Origin: Streptomyces sp. AV19
Lineage (GTDB): Bacteria; Actinomycetota; Actinomycetes; Streptomycetales; Streptomycetaceae
Assembly (NCBI RefSeq): GCF_015999245.1
Contig: NZ_JAEAMR010000010.1
Location: 506,778 to 552,629, forward strand
Length of the DNA: 45,852 nucleotides
Direction: 5' to 3'
Part shown: positions 7,803-16,177 of the stretch, one piece after another
How positions within the stretch are numbered: position 1 is the first letter of the stretch
Layout of the letters: the number at the start of each line of letters is the position of its first letter
Made by a program: the position numbers and the translations under genes
The notes under the pieces: generated by a model
The model's database searches: none
Told to the model about the DNA's origin: nothing
What the model saw: only the letters and a program-made list of their open reading frames with translations

Positions 7803-8702
7803 ATGTCCGAACCGACCGGTGCCGCCCGCCGTCGCGGGCCCTTCCAGGTCGGGGACCAGGTCCAGCTCACCGACCCCAAGGGACGCCACTACACCTTCAC
7901 GCTCGAAGCCGGGAAGCAGTTCCACACCCACAAGGGTGCCTTCCCGCACGACGAGCTGATCGGTGCTCCCGAGGGCAGTGTTGTCCGTACCACGGGAAAC
8001 GTCGCCTACCTCGCGCTGCGCCCCCTGCTCCCCGACTACGTCCTGTCCATGCCGCGCGGAGCCGCCGTGGTCTACCCCAAGGACGCGGGGCAGATCCTGG
8101 CCATGGCCGACATCTTCCCCGGCGCCCGCGTCGTGGAGGCCGGCGTCGGCTCCGGCTCGCTGAGCAGCTTCCTGCTGCGGGCCATCGGCGACCAGGGCAT
8201 GCTGCACTCCTACGAGCGCCGCGCCGACTTCGCCGAGATCGCCACGCAGAACGTGGAGCGCTACTTCGGCGGCCCGCACCCCGCCTGGCAGCTCACCGTC
8301 GGCGACCTCCAGGACAACCTGTCCGACACCGACGTCGACCGCGTCATCCTGGACATGCTCGCCCCCTGGGAGTGCCTGGAGGCCGTGCGCAAGGCGCTCG
8401 TCCCCGGCGGCATCCTGTGCTGCTACGTGGCGACCACCACCCAGCTCGCGCGCACCGTCGAGTCCATCCGGGAGATCGGCTGCTTCGCCGAGCCGTCCGC
8501 CTGGGAGACGATGGTCCGCACCTGGCACGTGGAGGGCCTGGCGGTCCGCCCCGACCACCGCATGATCGGCCACACCGGCTTCCTGCTCACCGCCCGCCGC
8601 CTGGCGGACGGTGTCGAGCCGCCGATGCGCCGCCGTCGTCCGGCCAAGGGCGCCTACGGCGAGGACTACACCGGTCCGGGCGGGGCTCCCGCCGAGCGCT
8701 GA
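7803..8702 (+). CDS. trmI: tRNA (adenine-58-N1)-methyltransferase TrmI
   Basis: A 299-residue SAM-dependent enzyme that makes m1A58 in the T-loop of tRNAs, usually as a homotetramer. The N-terminal small beta domain begins with FQVGDQVQLTDPKGR; the Rossmann domain has the SAM loop VVEAGVGSGSLSS, the acidic residue in SYERRADFAEIA, and VDRVILDMLAPWE at motif IV. This order and spacing are diagnostic for the TrmI/Gcd14 family. ATG 7803 begins the conserved protein; the frame runs back to 7764 without support. In actinobacteria trmI habitually lies next to the proteasomal ATPase gene, as here, with only two small genes between. The C-terminal tail is Arg/Pro-rich. Confidence 0.93.
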   Translation: MSEPTGAARRRGPFQVGDQVQLTDPKGRHYTFTLEAGKQFHTHKGAFPHDELIGAPEGSVVRTTGNVAYLALRPLLPDYVLSMPRGAAVVYPKDAGQILAMADIFPGARVVEAGVGSGSLSSFLLRAIGDQGMLHSYERRADFAEIATQNVERYFGGPHPAWQLTVGDLQDNLSDTDVDRVILDMLAPWECLEAVRKALVPGGILCCYVATTTQLARTVESIREIGCFAEPSAWETMVRTWHVEGLAVRPDHRMIGHTGFLLTARRLADGVEPPMRRRRPAKGAYGEDYTGPGGAPAER

Positions 8703-8717
8703 CCCCCGCTTCCCCGC

Positions 8718-8761
8718 GACGGCGTCGTCGGCCGAGTGACGAACTCGGCGGCGGCGCCGTC
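8718..8761 (+). terminator. Hairpin after trmI
   Basis: GACGGCG (8718-8724) pairs with CGCCGTC (8755-8761) and an inner CCGAGT/ACTCGG stem (8732-8737 with 8743-8748) extends it. Located 16 nt past the trmI stop; no T tract. Confidence 0.6.
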
Positions 8762-8856
8762 GTGTTGGAACGGAGAGTCGCTGTTCCGCTTGGCCGGGGC
8801 GTGTGCGACGATGCCCATCGTCCCCCGCAATTCCGGCACTTCAGGAGCCAGCGCGC

Positions 8857-9408
8857 GTGCAGCCCCCGGCAGGACTCCCGCACACCCACTCGCGTCCCGT
8901 CCACTGGCTGCTGACCGCCGTGGCCGTGGCCGCCGTCCTGCTCGGCGCGGCCCTCGTGGACCCCGGTGACGACACCGCCACCGCGTCCGCGCCGACGTCC
9001 GCCGCGCCCGATCCGGCCGCCGTGCGCTACCCGTTCGACTGCGGCACCGCCGGCGTGGAGGTGGCGCACCGGGCCGCCGCCGACCTCGACGGCGACGGGC
9101 GCCCGGAAACGGTCGCGGTCGTGCGCTGCCGCTCGGGCGCGGGCACCGCGCCCAGCGGCGTCTACGTGCTGGCGCCCGCGGCCGAACGCGGCGCCATGCC
9201 ACGGGTGACGGCGACCCTGGTCGATCCCGCGCAGCGGATGAGCGTCACCGGATTCGCGGTCCGCGGTGACGTGGTTTCGGCCACTCTGCTCGGCTACTCC
9301 TCGGCGAACGTGCCCCGCTGCTGCCCCGACCGGCGCCGGGACGTCCAATGGCGGTGGCACGACGGGAAGTTCGCGCTGACGGCACCGCCCGTCGCGGGGC
9401 GTGCCTGA
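8857..9408 (+). CDS. Small membrane-anchored or secreted protein, function unknown
   Basis: A 183-residue protein. Residues about 15-40 (WLLTAVAVAAVLLGAALV) are one hydrophobic helix after a positively charged tail: a signal anchor or uncleaved signal peptide. The rest is extracytoplasmic and contains DLDGDGRPETVAVVRC, a Ca-binding DxDGDG loop as in FG-GAP/VCBS repeats, plus four cysteines that could form disulfides. GTG 8857 is chosen because AGGAG (8843-8847) lies 9 nt upstream; the frame continues to 8803 but that part lacks protein character. I do not recognise a named family. It lies between trmI and the ferredoxin gene and overlaps neither; its stop is 4 nt from the convergent ferredoxin stop. 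Confidence 0.72.
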   Translation: MQPPAGLPHTHSRPVHWLLTAVAVAAVLLGAALVDPGDDTATASAPTSAAPDPAAVRYPFDCGTAGVEVAHRAAADLDGDGRPETVAVVRCRSGAGTAPSGVYVLAPAAERGAMPRVTATLVDPAQRMSVTGFAVRGDVVSATLLGYSSANVPRCCPDRRRDVQWRWHDGKFALTAPPVAGRA

Positions 9409-9412
9409 ACGG

Positions 9413-9745
9413 TCACTCGGCGTCGGGTCCGTAGACCTCGACCTTGTCCGAGACGCGGCGCACGTGGATGCAGTCGCCGGGACAGTCCTTGGCCGACTCG
9501 CGCACATCCACCAGCAGCGGCAGCGGTACGGGCGCGGTCGCCCCCGGTTCCTGCAGGAGTTCGTCGTCGAGGCTCTTGACGTAGGCCAGGCCGTCGATGT
9601 CGAGCTCGAAGACCTCCGGGGCGTACTGCGCGCAGATACCGTCCCCCGTGCACAGGTCCTGGTCGATCCAGACCTCTAGGGCCTCCGGGCCCCCGGCCGC
9701 CGGGTCCTCGGCGACGGTCGCACGGTCTTCGTTCTGGACGGTCAT
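9413..9745 (-). CDS. Single-cluster [3Fe-4S]-type ferredoxin
   Basis: A 110-residue protein. Residues about 25-40 read WIDQDLCTGDGICAQYAPEVF and a second site reads KDCPGDCIHV. This is the C-x5-C ... CP pattern of actinobacterial ferredoxins that carry electrons to cytochromes P450 or other oxygenases; the second position of the first motif lacks the Cys needed for a 4Fe cluster, so 3Fe-4S is favoured. A fifth-position Cys (CPGDC) is additional. The N-terminal 25 residues are an acidic extension. ATG 9745 has AGGAAA about 10 nt upstream. It is divergent from the proteasomal ATPase gene with a 242-nt control region between. No P450 or reductase is nearby, so the redox partner is unknown. Confidence 0.88.
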   Translation of the reverse strand: MTVQNEDRATVAEDPAAGGPEALEVWIDQDLCTGDGICAQYAPEVFELDIDGLAYVKSLDDELLQEPGATAPVPLPLLVDVRESAKDCPGDCIHVRRVSDKVEVYGPDAE

Positions 9746-9987
9746 TGCGTTGCCGTTTCCTGCCTACGTGAATCAATTGGAGCCAGCACTGACGGGTGTT
9801 GACCGAGTTCGACAATACAACCGCCCGCTTTCCGATGTTGATGGGTGGGTATTCCCCTGTCGTGAGGACGTGCGCAAGGGTGAAGATCGGACACACTCCG
9901 ACCGGGTTTGTGATCTAGGGGTTTCAACCTGCACCGGCCCAGGTAGGGTCTGGAAGCGTCCAGCTCCCCTTGGAGGAGGTGAGGACC
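9746..9987. promoter_or_regulatory. Ferredoxin/arc divergent control region
   Basis: The region is relatively AT-rich. TAGGGT at 9944-9949 is a plausible -10 for arc, with a weak TTTCAA-like -35 about 15 nt upstream. TCGGA-N5-TCCGA near 9886-9900 is a small dyad. GGAGGAGGTGAGG (9972-9984) is the arc ribosome-binding site and is unusually strong. Confidence 0.45.
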
Positions 9988-11754
9988 GTGGCAGCCCACG
10001 ACGACGACATGAACCGCGGCATCCGGCCGGGACGGGGCGGTGACGACCCCGCCGGCCAGGTTGCCTACCTCGAGCAGGAGATCGCCGTCCTGCGGCGCAA
10101 GCTCGCCGACTCTCCGCGGCACACGAGGATTCTCGAAGAGCGGATCGTCGAGCTCCAGACCAACCTGGCAGGGGTGTCCGCACAGAACGAGCGGCTCGCC
10201 AACACCCTGCGCGAGGCCCGCGACCAGATCGTGGCCCTCAAGGAGGAGGTCGACCGGCTCGCCCAGCCGCCGGCCGGCTTCGGGGTCTTTCTCCAGGCGA
10301 ACGACGACAGCACGGTCGACGTCTTCACCGGGGGCCGCAAACTCCGGGTCAACGTCAGCCCGAGCGTCGACGCCGACGAGCTCAGGCCCGGCCAGGAGGT
10401 CATGCTCAACGAGGCGCTCAACGTGGTCGAAGCCATGGCGTTCGAGCGGGCCGGGGACATCGTCACCCTCAAGGAGATCCTCGAGGACGGCGAACGGGCC
10501 CTGGTCATCGGGCACACCGACGAGGAGCGCGTGGTGAGGCTCGCCGAGCCGCTGCTGGACGTCACCATCCGCCCCGGCGACGCCCTGTTGCTCGAATCCC
10601 GTTCCGGCTACGTCTACGAGGTCATCCCGAAGAGCGAGGTCGAGGAGCTCGTCCTCGAAGAGGTCCCGGACATCGACTACACGAAGATCGGCGGTCTGGG
10701 CAACCAGATCGAGCTGATCCGCGACGCGGTCGAGCTCCCGTACCTCTACCCCGACCTCTTCAAGGAGCACGAACTCCGGCCGCCCAAGGGCGTCCTGCTG
10801 TACGGACCGCCCGGCTGCGGCAAGACCCTCATCGCCAAGGCCGTCGCCAACTCCCTTGCCAAGAAGGTCGCGGAGGTCACCGGCAAGCCCGCGGGGAAGA
10901 GCTTCTTCCTCAACATCAAGGGCCCCGAGCTGCTCAACAAGTACGTGGGCGAGACCGAGCGGCACATCCGGCTGATCTTCCAGCGGGCACGCGAGAAGGC
11001 CGGCGAGGGCACCCCGGTGATCGTGTTCTTCGACGAGATGGACTCCCTGTTCCGCACCCGCGGCTCCGGCGTCAGCTCCGACGTGGAGAACACCATCGTC
11101 CCCCAGCTGCTCTCGGAGATCGACGGCGTCGAGGGCCTGGAGAACGTGATCGTCATCGGCGCCTCCAACCGCGAGGACATGATCGACCCCGCGATCCTGC
11201 GCCCCGGCCGGCTGGACGTGAAGATCAAGATCGAGCGTCCGGACGCCGAGGCGGCCAAGGACATCTTCTCCAAGTACCTGACCCAGACCCTGCCGCTGCA
11301 CGCGGACGACCTCACCGAGCACGGCGGGTCGGCCCGGGCGACGATCGACGGCATGATCCAGTCGGTCGTGGAGCAGATGTACGCGGAGTCCGAGGAGAAC
11401 CGCTTCCTGGAGGTCACCTACGCCAACGGTGACAAGGAGGTCCTGTACTTCAAGGACTTCAACTCCGGAGCGATGATCCAGAACATCGTGGACCGGGCCA
11501 AGAAGATGGCGATCAAGGCCTTCCTGGACCACAACCAGAAGGGTCTGCGCGTCTCCCACCTGCTCGCCGCCTGCGTCGACGAGTTCAAGGAGAACGAGGA
11601 CCTGCCCAACACCACCAACCCCGACGACTGGGCCCGCATCTCCGGCAAGAAGGGCGAGCGGATCGTCTTCATCCGCACCCTCGTCACCGGCAAGCAGGGC
11701 GCGGACACCGGTCGCTCGATCGACACGGTGGCCAATACCGGTCAGTACCTGTAG
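9988..11754 (+). CDS. arc: Proteasomal AAA+ ATPase ARC/Mpa
   Basis: A 588-residue hexameric unfoldase that captures pupylated proteins, unfolds them and threads them into the 20S proteasome. Residues about 24-93 form the N-terminal coiled coil that binds Pup; 95-230 form the tandem OB-fold ring; the AAA module has Walker A GPPGCGKT (273-280), Walker B VIVFFDE (D349/E350), the pore-loop region after KGPELLNKYVGE, and the sensor GASNRED. The C-terminus ends GQYL, keeping the penultimate Tyr that docks into the proteasome alpha ring and triggers gate opening. GTG 9988 follows GGAGGAGGTGAGG; the earlier in-frame TTG 9970 lies inside that site. It heads the arc-dop-pup-prcBA cluster. Confidence 0.97.
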   Translation: MAAHDDDMNRGIRPGRGGDDPAGQVAYLEQEIAVLRRKLADSPRHTRILEERIVELQTNLAGVSAQNERLANTLREARDQIVALKEEVDRLAQPPAGFGVFLQANDDSTVDVFTGGRKLRVNVSPSVDADELRPGQEVMLNEALNVVEAMAFERAGDIVTLKEILEDGERALVIGHTDEERVVRLAEPLLDVTIRPGDALLLESRSGYVYEVIPKSEVEELVLEEVPDIDYTKIGGLGNQIELIRDAVELPYLYPDLFKEHELRPPKGVLLYGPPGCGKTLIAKAVANSLAKKVAEVTGKPAGKSFFLNIKGPELLNKYVGETERHIRLIFQRAREKAGEGTPVIVFFDEMDSLFRTRGSGVSSDVENTIVPQLLSEIDGVEGLENVIVIGASNREDMIDPAILRPGRLDVKIKIERPDAEAAKDIFSKYLTQTLPLHADDLTEHGGSARATIDGMIQSVVEQMYAESEENRFLEVTYANGDKEVLYFKDFNSGAMIQNIVDRAKKMAIKAFLDHNQKGLRVSHLLAACVDEFKENEDLPNTTNPDDWARISGKKGERIVFIRTLVTGKQGADTGRSIDTVANTGQYL

Positions 11755-11786
11755 CACTCCGTCCGGCTGCGGATGACTGTCTCCTC

Positions 11787-11813
11787 CCGGTTCCCGCCCC
11801 CCGGCGGGACCGG
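11787..11813 (+). terminator. Hairpin after arc
   Basis: CCGGTTCCCGCC (11787-11798) pairs with GGCGGGACCGG (11803-11813), with one bulged T. It lies 33 nt after the arc stop and suggests that dop has its own promoter. Confidence 0.6.
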
Positions 11814-11941
11814 CCGGAAACAGTCCGTCCGCGGCCGGACGCGTTTTGCGCCAGATTTCCGCGCACGGCACGACCGTGCCGATGTGCCGCACGAACCGGA
11901 GCAATGACTGTAATGATCTCCCCAGGGCCGCAAAGCCGTTC

Positions 11942-11947
11942 TAGGCT
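11942..11947 (+). promoter_or_regulatory. Candidate -10 for dop
   Basis: TAGGCT about 105 nt before dop, in an AT-richer patch (11900-11945). No convincing -35 is seen. The leader also holds GGTGCC-type GC-rich sequence before the AAGGAGG ribosome-binding site at 12041-12047. Confidence 0.35.
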
Positions 11948-12052
11948 CGTCGGTACCACCGCGACGCGCGTGGGGGATGCACACGGACCGGATGCGCAGC
12001 GGTACTTGAGTGGCGACCCCGCCCGGGGGCGCCACCGGGCAAGGAGGGCCGC

Positions 12053-13564
12053 ATGACCGTACGGCGAGTAATGGGCATCGAGACGGAGTACGGGATCTCC
12101 GTCCCCGGTCACCCGAACGCCAATGCCATGCTCACCTCGTCCCAGATCGTCAACGCCTACGCGGCAGCGATGCACCGGGCACGCCGTGCCCGCTGGGACT
12201 TCGAGGAGGAGAACCCGCTGCGGGACGCCCGCGGCTTCGACCTCGCCCGCGAGGCGGCGGACGCCAGCCAGCTCACGGACGAGGACATCGGCCTGGCCAA
12301 TGTGATCCTCACCAATGGCGCCCGGCTGTACGTGGACCACGCCCATCCCGAATACAGCTCCCCGGAGATCACCAACCCGCGCGACGCCGTCCTCTGGGAC
12401 AAGGCCGGGGAGCGGATCATGGCCGAGGCCGCCGAGCGGGCCGCCCAGCTGCCCGGTGCCCAGCCGATCCACCTCTACAAGAACAACACGGACAACAAGG
12501 GCGCGTCCTACGGCACCCACGAGAACTACCTGATGAAGCGGGAGACCCCCTTCTCGGACATCGTGCGGCACCTGACCCCCTTCTTCGTCTCCCGCCAGGT
12601 GGTCACCGGGGCCGGCCGGGTGGGCATCGGCCAGGACGGCCGCGAGCACGGCTTCCAGATCAGCCAGCGGGCCGACTACTTCGAGGTCGAGGTCGGCCTG
12701 GAGACCACGCTCAAGCGCCCCATCATCAACACCCGGGACGAGCCGCACGCGGACGCCGAGAAGTACCGCCGGCTGCACGTGATCATCGGCGACGCCAACC
12801 TCTCGGAGATCTCCACCTACCTCAAGCTCGGCACCACCTCCCTGGTCCTCTCCATGATCGAGGACGGCTTCATCTCCGCGGACTTCGCCGTCGACCAGCC
12901 GGTCCGCACGCTCCACCGGGTCAGCCACGACCCCTCGCTGCGGCGCCTGATCACGCTGCGCAGCGGCCGCACGCTGACCGCGGTGCAGTTGCAGATGGAG
13001 TACTTCGAGCTGGCCCGCAAGCACGTCGAGGACCGTTTCGGGGCCGACGCGGACGAGCAGACCAAGGACGTGCTGGCGCGCTGGGAGGACGTGCTGGGCC
13101 GGCTGGAGAGCGATCCGATGAGCCTGGCCGGCGAGCTGGACTGGGTGGCCAAGCGTGAGCTGCTGGAGGGCTACCGCAGGCGGGACGGCCTGGACTGGGA
13201 CGCGGCCCGCCTCCACCTGGTGGACCTGCAGTACGCGGACGTCCGCGCGGACAAGGGGCTGTACAACCGGCTGGTCGCCCGCGGCCGGATGAAGCGGCTC
13301 CTGGACGAGACCGAGGTCGAGCGGGCCCGCACGGCGCCGCCGGAGGACACCCGGGCCTACTTCCGGGGCCGCTGCCTGGAGCAGTACGCGGACGACGTGG
13401 CCGCGGCCTCCTGGGACTCGGTGATCTTCGACCTGCCGGGCCGCGACTCGCTCCAGCGGGTTCCGACCCTGGAGCCCCTGCGGGGCACGCGCAACCACGT
13501 CAAGGAGCTCCTGGACCGCTGCCGCACGGCGGAGGACCTGGTGCGGGTGTTGTCCGGGGGCTGA
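12053..13564 (+). CDS. dop: Pup deamidase/depupylase Dop
   Basis: A 503-residue enzyme of the carboxylate-amine ligase (glutamine synthetase-like) fold. It deamidates the C-terminal Gln of Pup to Glu and also removes Pup from substrates. Seen: MGIETEYG with catalytic Glu10, then the insertion rich in charged residues (about 42-78, the Dop loop absent from PafA), NGARLYVDHAHPEYSSPE with D95 as nucleophile, and the phosphate/ATP-binding motifs HLYKNNTDNKG and IINTRDEPHAD. ATG 12053 has AAGGAGG 5 nt upstream. Pup encoded next ends in Gln, so this enzyme is needed before ligation. The paralogue PafA is 5 kb downstream. Confidence 0.97.
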   Translation: MTVRRVMGIETEYGISVPGHPNANAMLTSSQIVNAYAAAMHRARRARWDFEEENPLRDARGFDLAREAADASQLTDEDIGLANVILTNGARLYVDHAHPEYSSPEITNPRDAVLWDKAGERIMAEAAERAAQLPGAQPIHLYKNNTDNKGASYGTHENYLMKRETPFSDIVRHLTPFFVSRQVVTGAGRVGIGQDGREHGFQISQRADYFEVEVGLETTLKRPIINTRDEPHADAEKYRRLHVIIGDANLSEISTYLKLGTTSLVLSMIEDGFISADFAVDQPVRTLHRVSHDPSLRRLITLRSGRTLTAVQLQMEYFELARKHVEDRFGADADEQTKDVLARWEDVLGRLESDPMSLAGELDWVAKRELLEGYRRRDGLDWDAARLHLVDLQYADVRADKGLYNRLVARGRMKRLLDETEVERARTAPPEDTRAYFRGRCLEQYADDVAAASWDSVIFDLPGRDSLQRVPTLEPLRGTRNHVKELLDRCRTAEDLVRVLSGG

Positions 13565-13655
13565 GTCCCGGGTCCGTCCCGGGACTGGAGGGGGCCCGGT
13601 CCGGGAATCATCACCATGGTTCCCGGGCGTTCCAGGAAGTACAGGGCCGATGTCG

Positions 13656-13673
13656 GACCCTGCTTGTAGGGTC
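13656..13673 (+). promoter_or_regulatory. Small hairpin with embedded -10 before pup
   Basis: GACCCT/AGGGTC (13656-13661 with 13668-13673) forms a 6-bp hairpin, and TAGGGT at 13667-13672 could be a -10 for pup. The two functions would exclude each other in part, so this is tentative. About 90 nt separate the dop stop from this site. Confidence 0.35.
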
Positions 13674-13722
13674 AGAACAGATACGTCCGATCTTGTACGT
13701 CGAACCGAGCGGGGTGAGGGGT

Positions 13723-13941
13723 ATGGCGACCAAGGACACCGGCGGCGGGCAGCAGAAGGCCACGCGCTCGACAGAGGAGGTCGAGGAGCAGGCGCAGGAA
13801 GCGCAGGCTTCGGAGGACCTCAAGGAGCGGCACGAGAAGCTGTCGGACGACGTGGACTCGGTGCTGGACGAGATTGATGATGTCTTGGAGGAGAACGCGG
13901 AGGACTTCGTACGCTCGTTCGTTCAAAAGGGCGGGCAGTAG
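13723..13941 (+). CDS. pup: Prokaryotic ubiquitin-like protein Pup
   Basis: A 72-residue, acidic, intrinsically disordered tag. The sequence is rich in Glu, Asp and Gln; the C-terminal half (KLSDDVDSVLDEIDDVLEEN) is the stretch that becomes helical on binding the ARC coiled coil, and the end is VQKGGQ. The terminal Gln must be converted to Glu by Dop before PafA can join it to substrate lysines. ATG 13723 gives the usual Pup length; the upstream in-frame TTG 13693 has no support. GAGGGG lies just before the start. It lies between dop and the endonuclease VII-like gene and upstream of prcB. Confidence 0.98.
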   Translation: MATKDTGGGQQKATRSTEEVEEQAQEAQASEDLKERHEKLSDDVDSVLDEIDDVLEENAEDFVRSFVQKGGQ

Positions 13942-13978
13942 GGTCGTTTTGCCTTCGAATCCGAGGGGGAGGGGTTGG

Positions 13979-14572
13979 GTGGCGGACGAGCCCAGACTGA
14001 AGCGCTGCGCGCGGTGCGGCGAGGAGAAGCCGCGCGCAAGCTTCGCAGCCAAGCGAACGAACCTGGATGGCCTGCGGCTCCATTGCCGTGATTGCGGCGC
14101 GGATTACTACCGCAAGCGTCAGGAGACCTTGGGGCGGAAAGTCAGGCCAAGACTGGATGTGCCCGAAGGGCACAAGTACTGCATGAGCTGTGAGGAGATC
14201 AAGCGGCACTCCGAGTGGCATCGCAATGCGACAGCATCCGATGGGCTGTCCACGCGCTGCAAGACGTGTCGAGCGGCCGAGGGCCGTGCAGGACACCTCA
14301 AGCGCAAGTACGGCATCACGGAGGCCGAGCGTGACGAGATGATCGCGTCGCAAATGGGTACCTGTGCGATCTGCCTGGCCGCCCCGGCAGTCCACGTGGA
14401 CCACTGTCACGACACAGGTAAAGTCCGTGGCGTACTGTGCTTCAACTGCAATTCCGGCATCGGCAAGTTGAGAGACGATCTCGGCATCCTGCGCCGGGCC
14501 GTCGCATATCTGGAAGGAAACGTGTGGAAGCCAACCCTCGTAGCACCGGGCGTCTACCAGCTGCCTTCCTGA
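13979..14572 (+). CDS. Endonuclease VII-like HNH protein between pup and prcB
   Basis: A 197-residue zinc-binding protein. The N-terminal half has two Cys4 motifs: CARCGEEK with CRDCGADYY, then CMSCEEIK with CKTCRAAEG. The C-terminal half (about 115-165) is a recombination endonuclease VII domain: CAICLAAPAVHVDHCHDTGKVRG followed by LCFNCNSGIGKLRDD, with the zinc cysteines and the catalytic His of the T4 gp49 type. Such enzymes cut branched DNA. GTG 13979 follows a GAGGGGGAGGGG site. Base composition is less GC-rich than its neighbours. Its 3' end overlaps the prcB start by 49 nt in another frame, so translation is probably coupled. I recall a similar gene at this place in S. coelicolor; its link to the proteasome is unknown. 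Confidence 0.87.
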   Translation: MADEPRLKRCARCGEEKPRASFAAKRTNLDGLRLHCRDCGADYYRKRQETLGRKVRPRLDVPEGHKYCMSCEEIKRHSEWHRNATASDGLSTRCKTCRAAEGRAGHLKRKYGITEAERDEMIASQMGTCAICLAAPAVHVDHCHDTGKVRGVLCFNCNSGIGKLRDDLGILRRAVAYLEGNVWKPTLVAPGVYQLPS

Positions 14573-15369
14573 CGCCGGGCTCGTCCTCGTTCATGGACTT
14601 CCTCGGCAGCCACGCGCCGGACCTGCTGCCGGGCAACCGGCCGCTGCCGCCGGTCAAGGGGGCCGTCGAGATTCCGCACGGCACGACCATCGTCGCGGTC
14701 ACCTACGGCGGCGGGGTCGTGCTGGCCGGTGACCGGCGGGCCACGATGGGCAACTTCATCGCGCAGCGCGACATCGAGAAGGTCTTCCCGGCGGACGAGT
14801 ACTCGGCCGTCGGCATCGCCGGCACGGCCGGTCTCGCCGTGGAGATGGTCAAGCTCTTCCAGCTGGAGCTGGAGCACTTCGAGAAGGTGGAGGGCGCCCA
14901 GCTCTCCCTGGAGGGCAAGGCCAACCGGCTCTCCACCATGATCCGCAGCAACCTCGGCATGGCCATGCAGGGCCTGGCGGTCGTGCCGCTCTTCGCCGGC
15001 TGGGACGTGGACCGGGGGAAGGGCCGGATCTTCTCCTACGACGTCACCGGCGGGCGCTCCGAGGAGCAGGGCTACGCGGCCACGGGCTCCGGCTCGATGT
15101 TCGCGCGGGGGGCACTCAAGAAGCTGTACCGGGAGGACCTCTCGGAGGAGGACGCCACCACGCTCGTCGTCCAGGCGCTCTACGACGCGGCGGACGACGA
15201 CTCGGCCACCGGTGGCCCGGACCTGGCCCGCAGGATCTACCCGATCGTGACCGTCGTCTCCGACGAGGGCTTCCGCAGGCTCTCGGACGAGCAGCTCATC
15301 GGGACCGTCAGGGCGATCCACGAGCGTCGGCTGGAGGCGCCGGACGGCCCCCGCGCCGCCCTTCTCTAG
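14524..15369 (+). CDS. prcB: Proteasome beta subunit PrcB (catalytic)
   Basis: A 281-residue precursor of the 20S proteasome catalytic ring. Residues 1-53 are the propeptide; self-cleavage before Thr54 in IPHG-TTIVAVTYGGG exposes the N-terminal threonine nucleophile. The supporting residues are visible: D in AGDRRAT, K in EKVF, and the GSGSMFARG segment. GTG 14524 is the start, with GGAAGGAAA a few nt upstream, inside the end of the endonuclease gene; it gives the usual propeptide length. PrcB forms inner heptameric rings between PrcA rings. The two-gene prcB-prcA order is typical of actinobacteria. Confidence 0.97.
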   Translation: MEANPRSTGRLPAAFLTPGSSSFMDFLGSHAPDLLPGNRPLPPVKGAVEIPHGTTIVAVTYGGGVVLAGDRRATMGNFIAQRDIEKVFPADEYSAVGIAGTAGLAVEMVKLFQLELEHFEKVEGAQLSLEGKANRLSTMIRSNLGMAMQGLAVVPLFAGWDVDRGKGRIFSYDVTGGRSEEQGYAATGSGSMFARGALKKLYREDLSEEDATTLVVQALYDAADDDSATGGPDLARRIYPIVTVVSDEGFRRLSDEQLIGTVRAIHERRLEAPDGPRAALL

Positions 15370-15407
15370 CCATGCGTCTCCTACGAACAGAAAGGGATGG
15401 GTAGCCG

Positions 15408-16160
15408 GTGTCGACGCCGTTCTACGTCTCTCCCCAGCAGGCCATGGCCGATCGCGCCGAGTACGCCCGCAAGGGCATCGCGCGCGGCCGCAGCGTCGTG
15501 GTCCTCCAGTACAACGATGGCGTGGTCTTCGTTGCCGAGAACCCGTCCCGCGCGCTGCACAAGGTCAGTGAGATCTACGACCGCATCGCGTTCGCGGCGG
15601 TCGGCAAGTACAACGAGTTCGAGAACCTGCGCATCGGCGGCGTGCGCTACGCCGACCTGCGCGGCTACACGTACGACCGCGGGGACGTCACCGCGCGCGG
15701 CCTCGCCAACGTCTACGCCCAGACTCTCGGCACGATCTTCTCCAGCGCGGGGGAGAAGCCGTACGAGGTCGAGCTGATCGTCGCCGAGGTCGGGGCGGGC
15801 CCCGAGGACGACCAGATCTACCGGCTGCCGCACGACGGCTCGATCGTCGACGAGCACGGCTCGGTCGCGGTCGGCGGCAACGCGGACCAGATCAGCAACT
15901 ACCTCGGGCAGCGGCACCGGGACGGGATGACCCTGTCCGAGGCGCTCAAGCTCGCGGTGGAGTCGCTCGCGCGCGACACGAACGGCGCGGAACGGACGCT
16001 GACGGCCGAGCAGTTGGAGGTCGCGGTGCTGGACCGGACGCGGCCGCAGCAGCGGAAGTTCAAGCGGTTGCTCGGGCGGCAGCTGTCGCGGCTTCTGGAA
16101 GAGGGGGCGGGTGCCTCCTCCTCGGACTCCGCCGAGCCGGAGGAAGGCGACGCGTCGTAG
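15408..16160 (+). CDS. prcA: Proteasome alpha subunit PrcA
   Basis: A 250-residue structural subunit of the outer rings that gates the chamber and receives the ARC C-terminus. The alpha signature YVSPQQAMADRAEYARKGIARG covers the N-terminal H0 helix and gate; the body includes VVLQYNDGVVFVAEN and the RTVGKYNEFENLRI-like region. The catalytic Thr of beta subunits is absent, as expected. GTG 15408 has AAAGGGA about 10 nt upstream, 38 nt after prcB. The C-terminal 30 residues are acidic and serine-rich, a usual variable tail. A strong palindrome after the gene ends the operon. Confidence 0.96.
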   Translation: MSTPFYVSPQQAMADRAEYARKGIARGRSVVVLQYNDGVVFVAENPSRALHKVSEIYDRIAFAAVGKYNEFENLRIGGVRYADLRGYTYDRGDVTARGLANVYAQTLGTIFSSAGEKPYEVELIVAEVGAGPEDDQIYRLPHDGSIVDEHGSVAVGGNADQISNYLGQRHRDGMTLSEALKLAVESLARDTNGAERTLTAEQLEVAVLDRTRPQQRKFKRLLGRQLSRLLEEGAGASSSDSAEPEEGDAS

Positions 16161-16177
16161 GGCCCCTTCGGGCGATG

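Noticed and set aside
8767..8787. GGAAC-N-GTTCC dyad before the gene at 8857 as an ECF-sigma promoter
   Set aside because: Spacing and second half do not fit a known ECF consensus.
13950..13975. T-arm-like word TTCGAATCC after pup, as in tRNA or attachment sites
   Set aside because: No flanking acceptor, D or anticodon arms; in a coding-dense region with no integrase.
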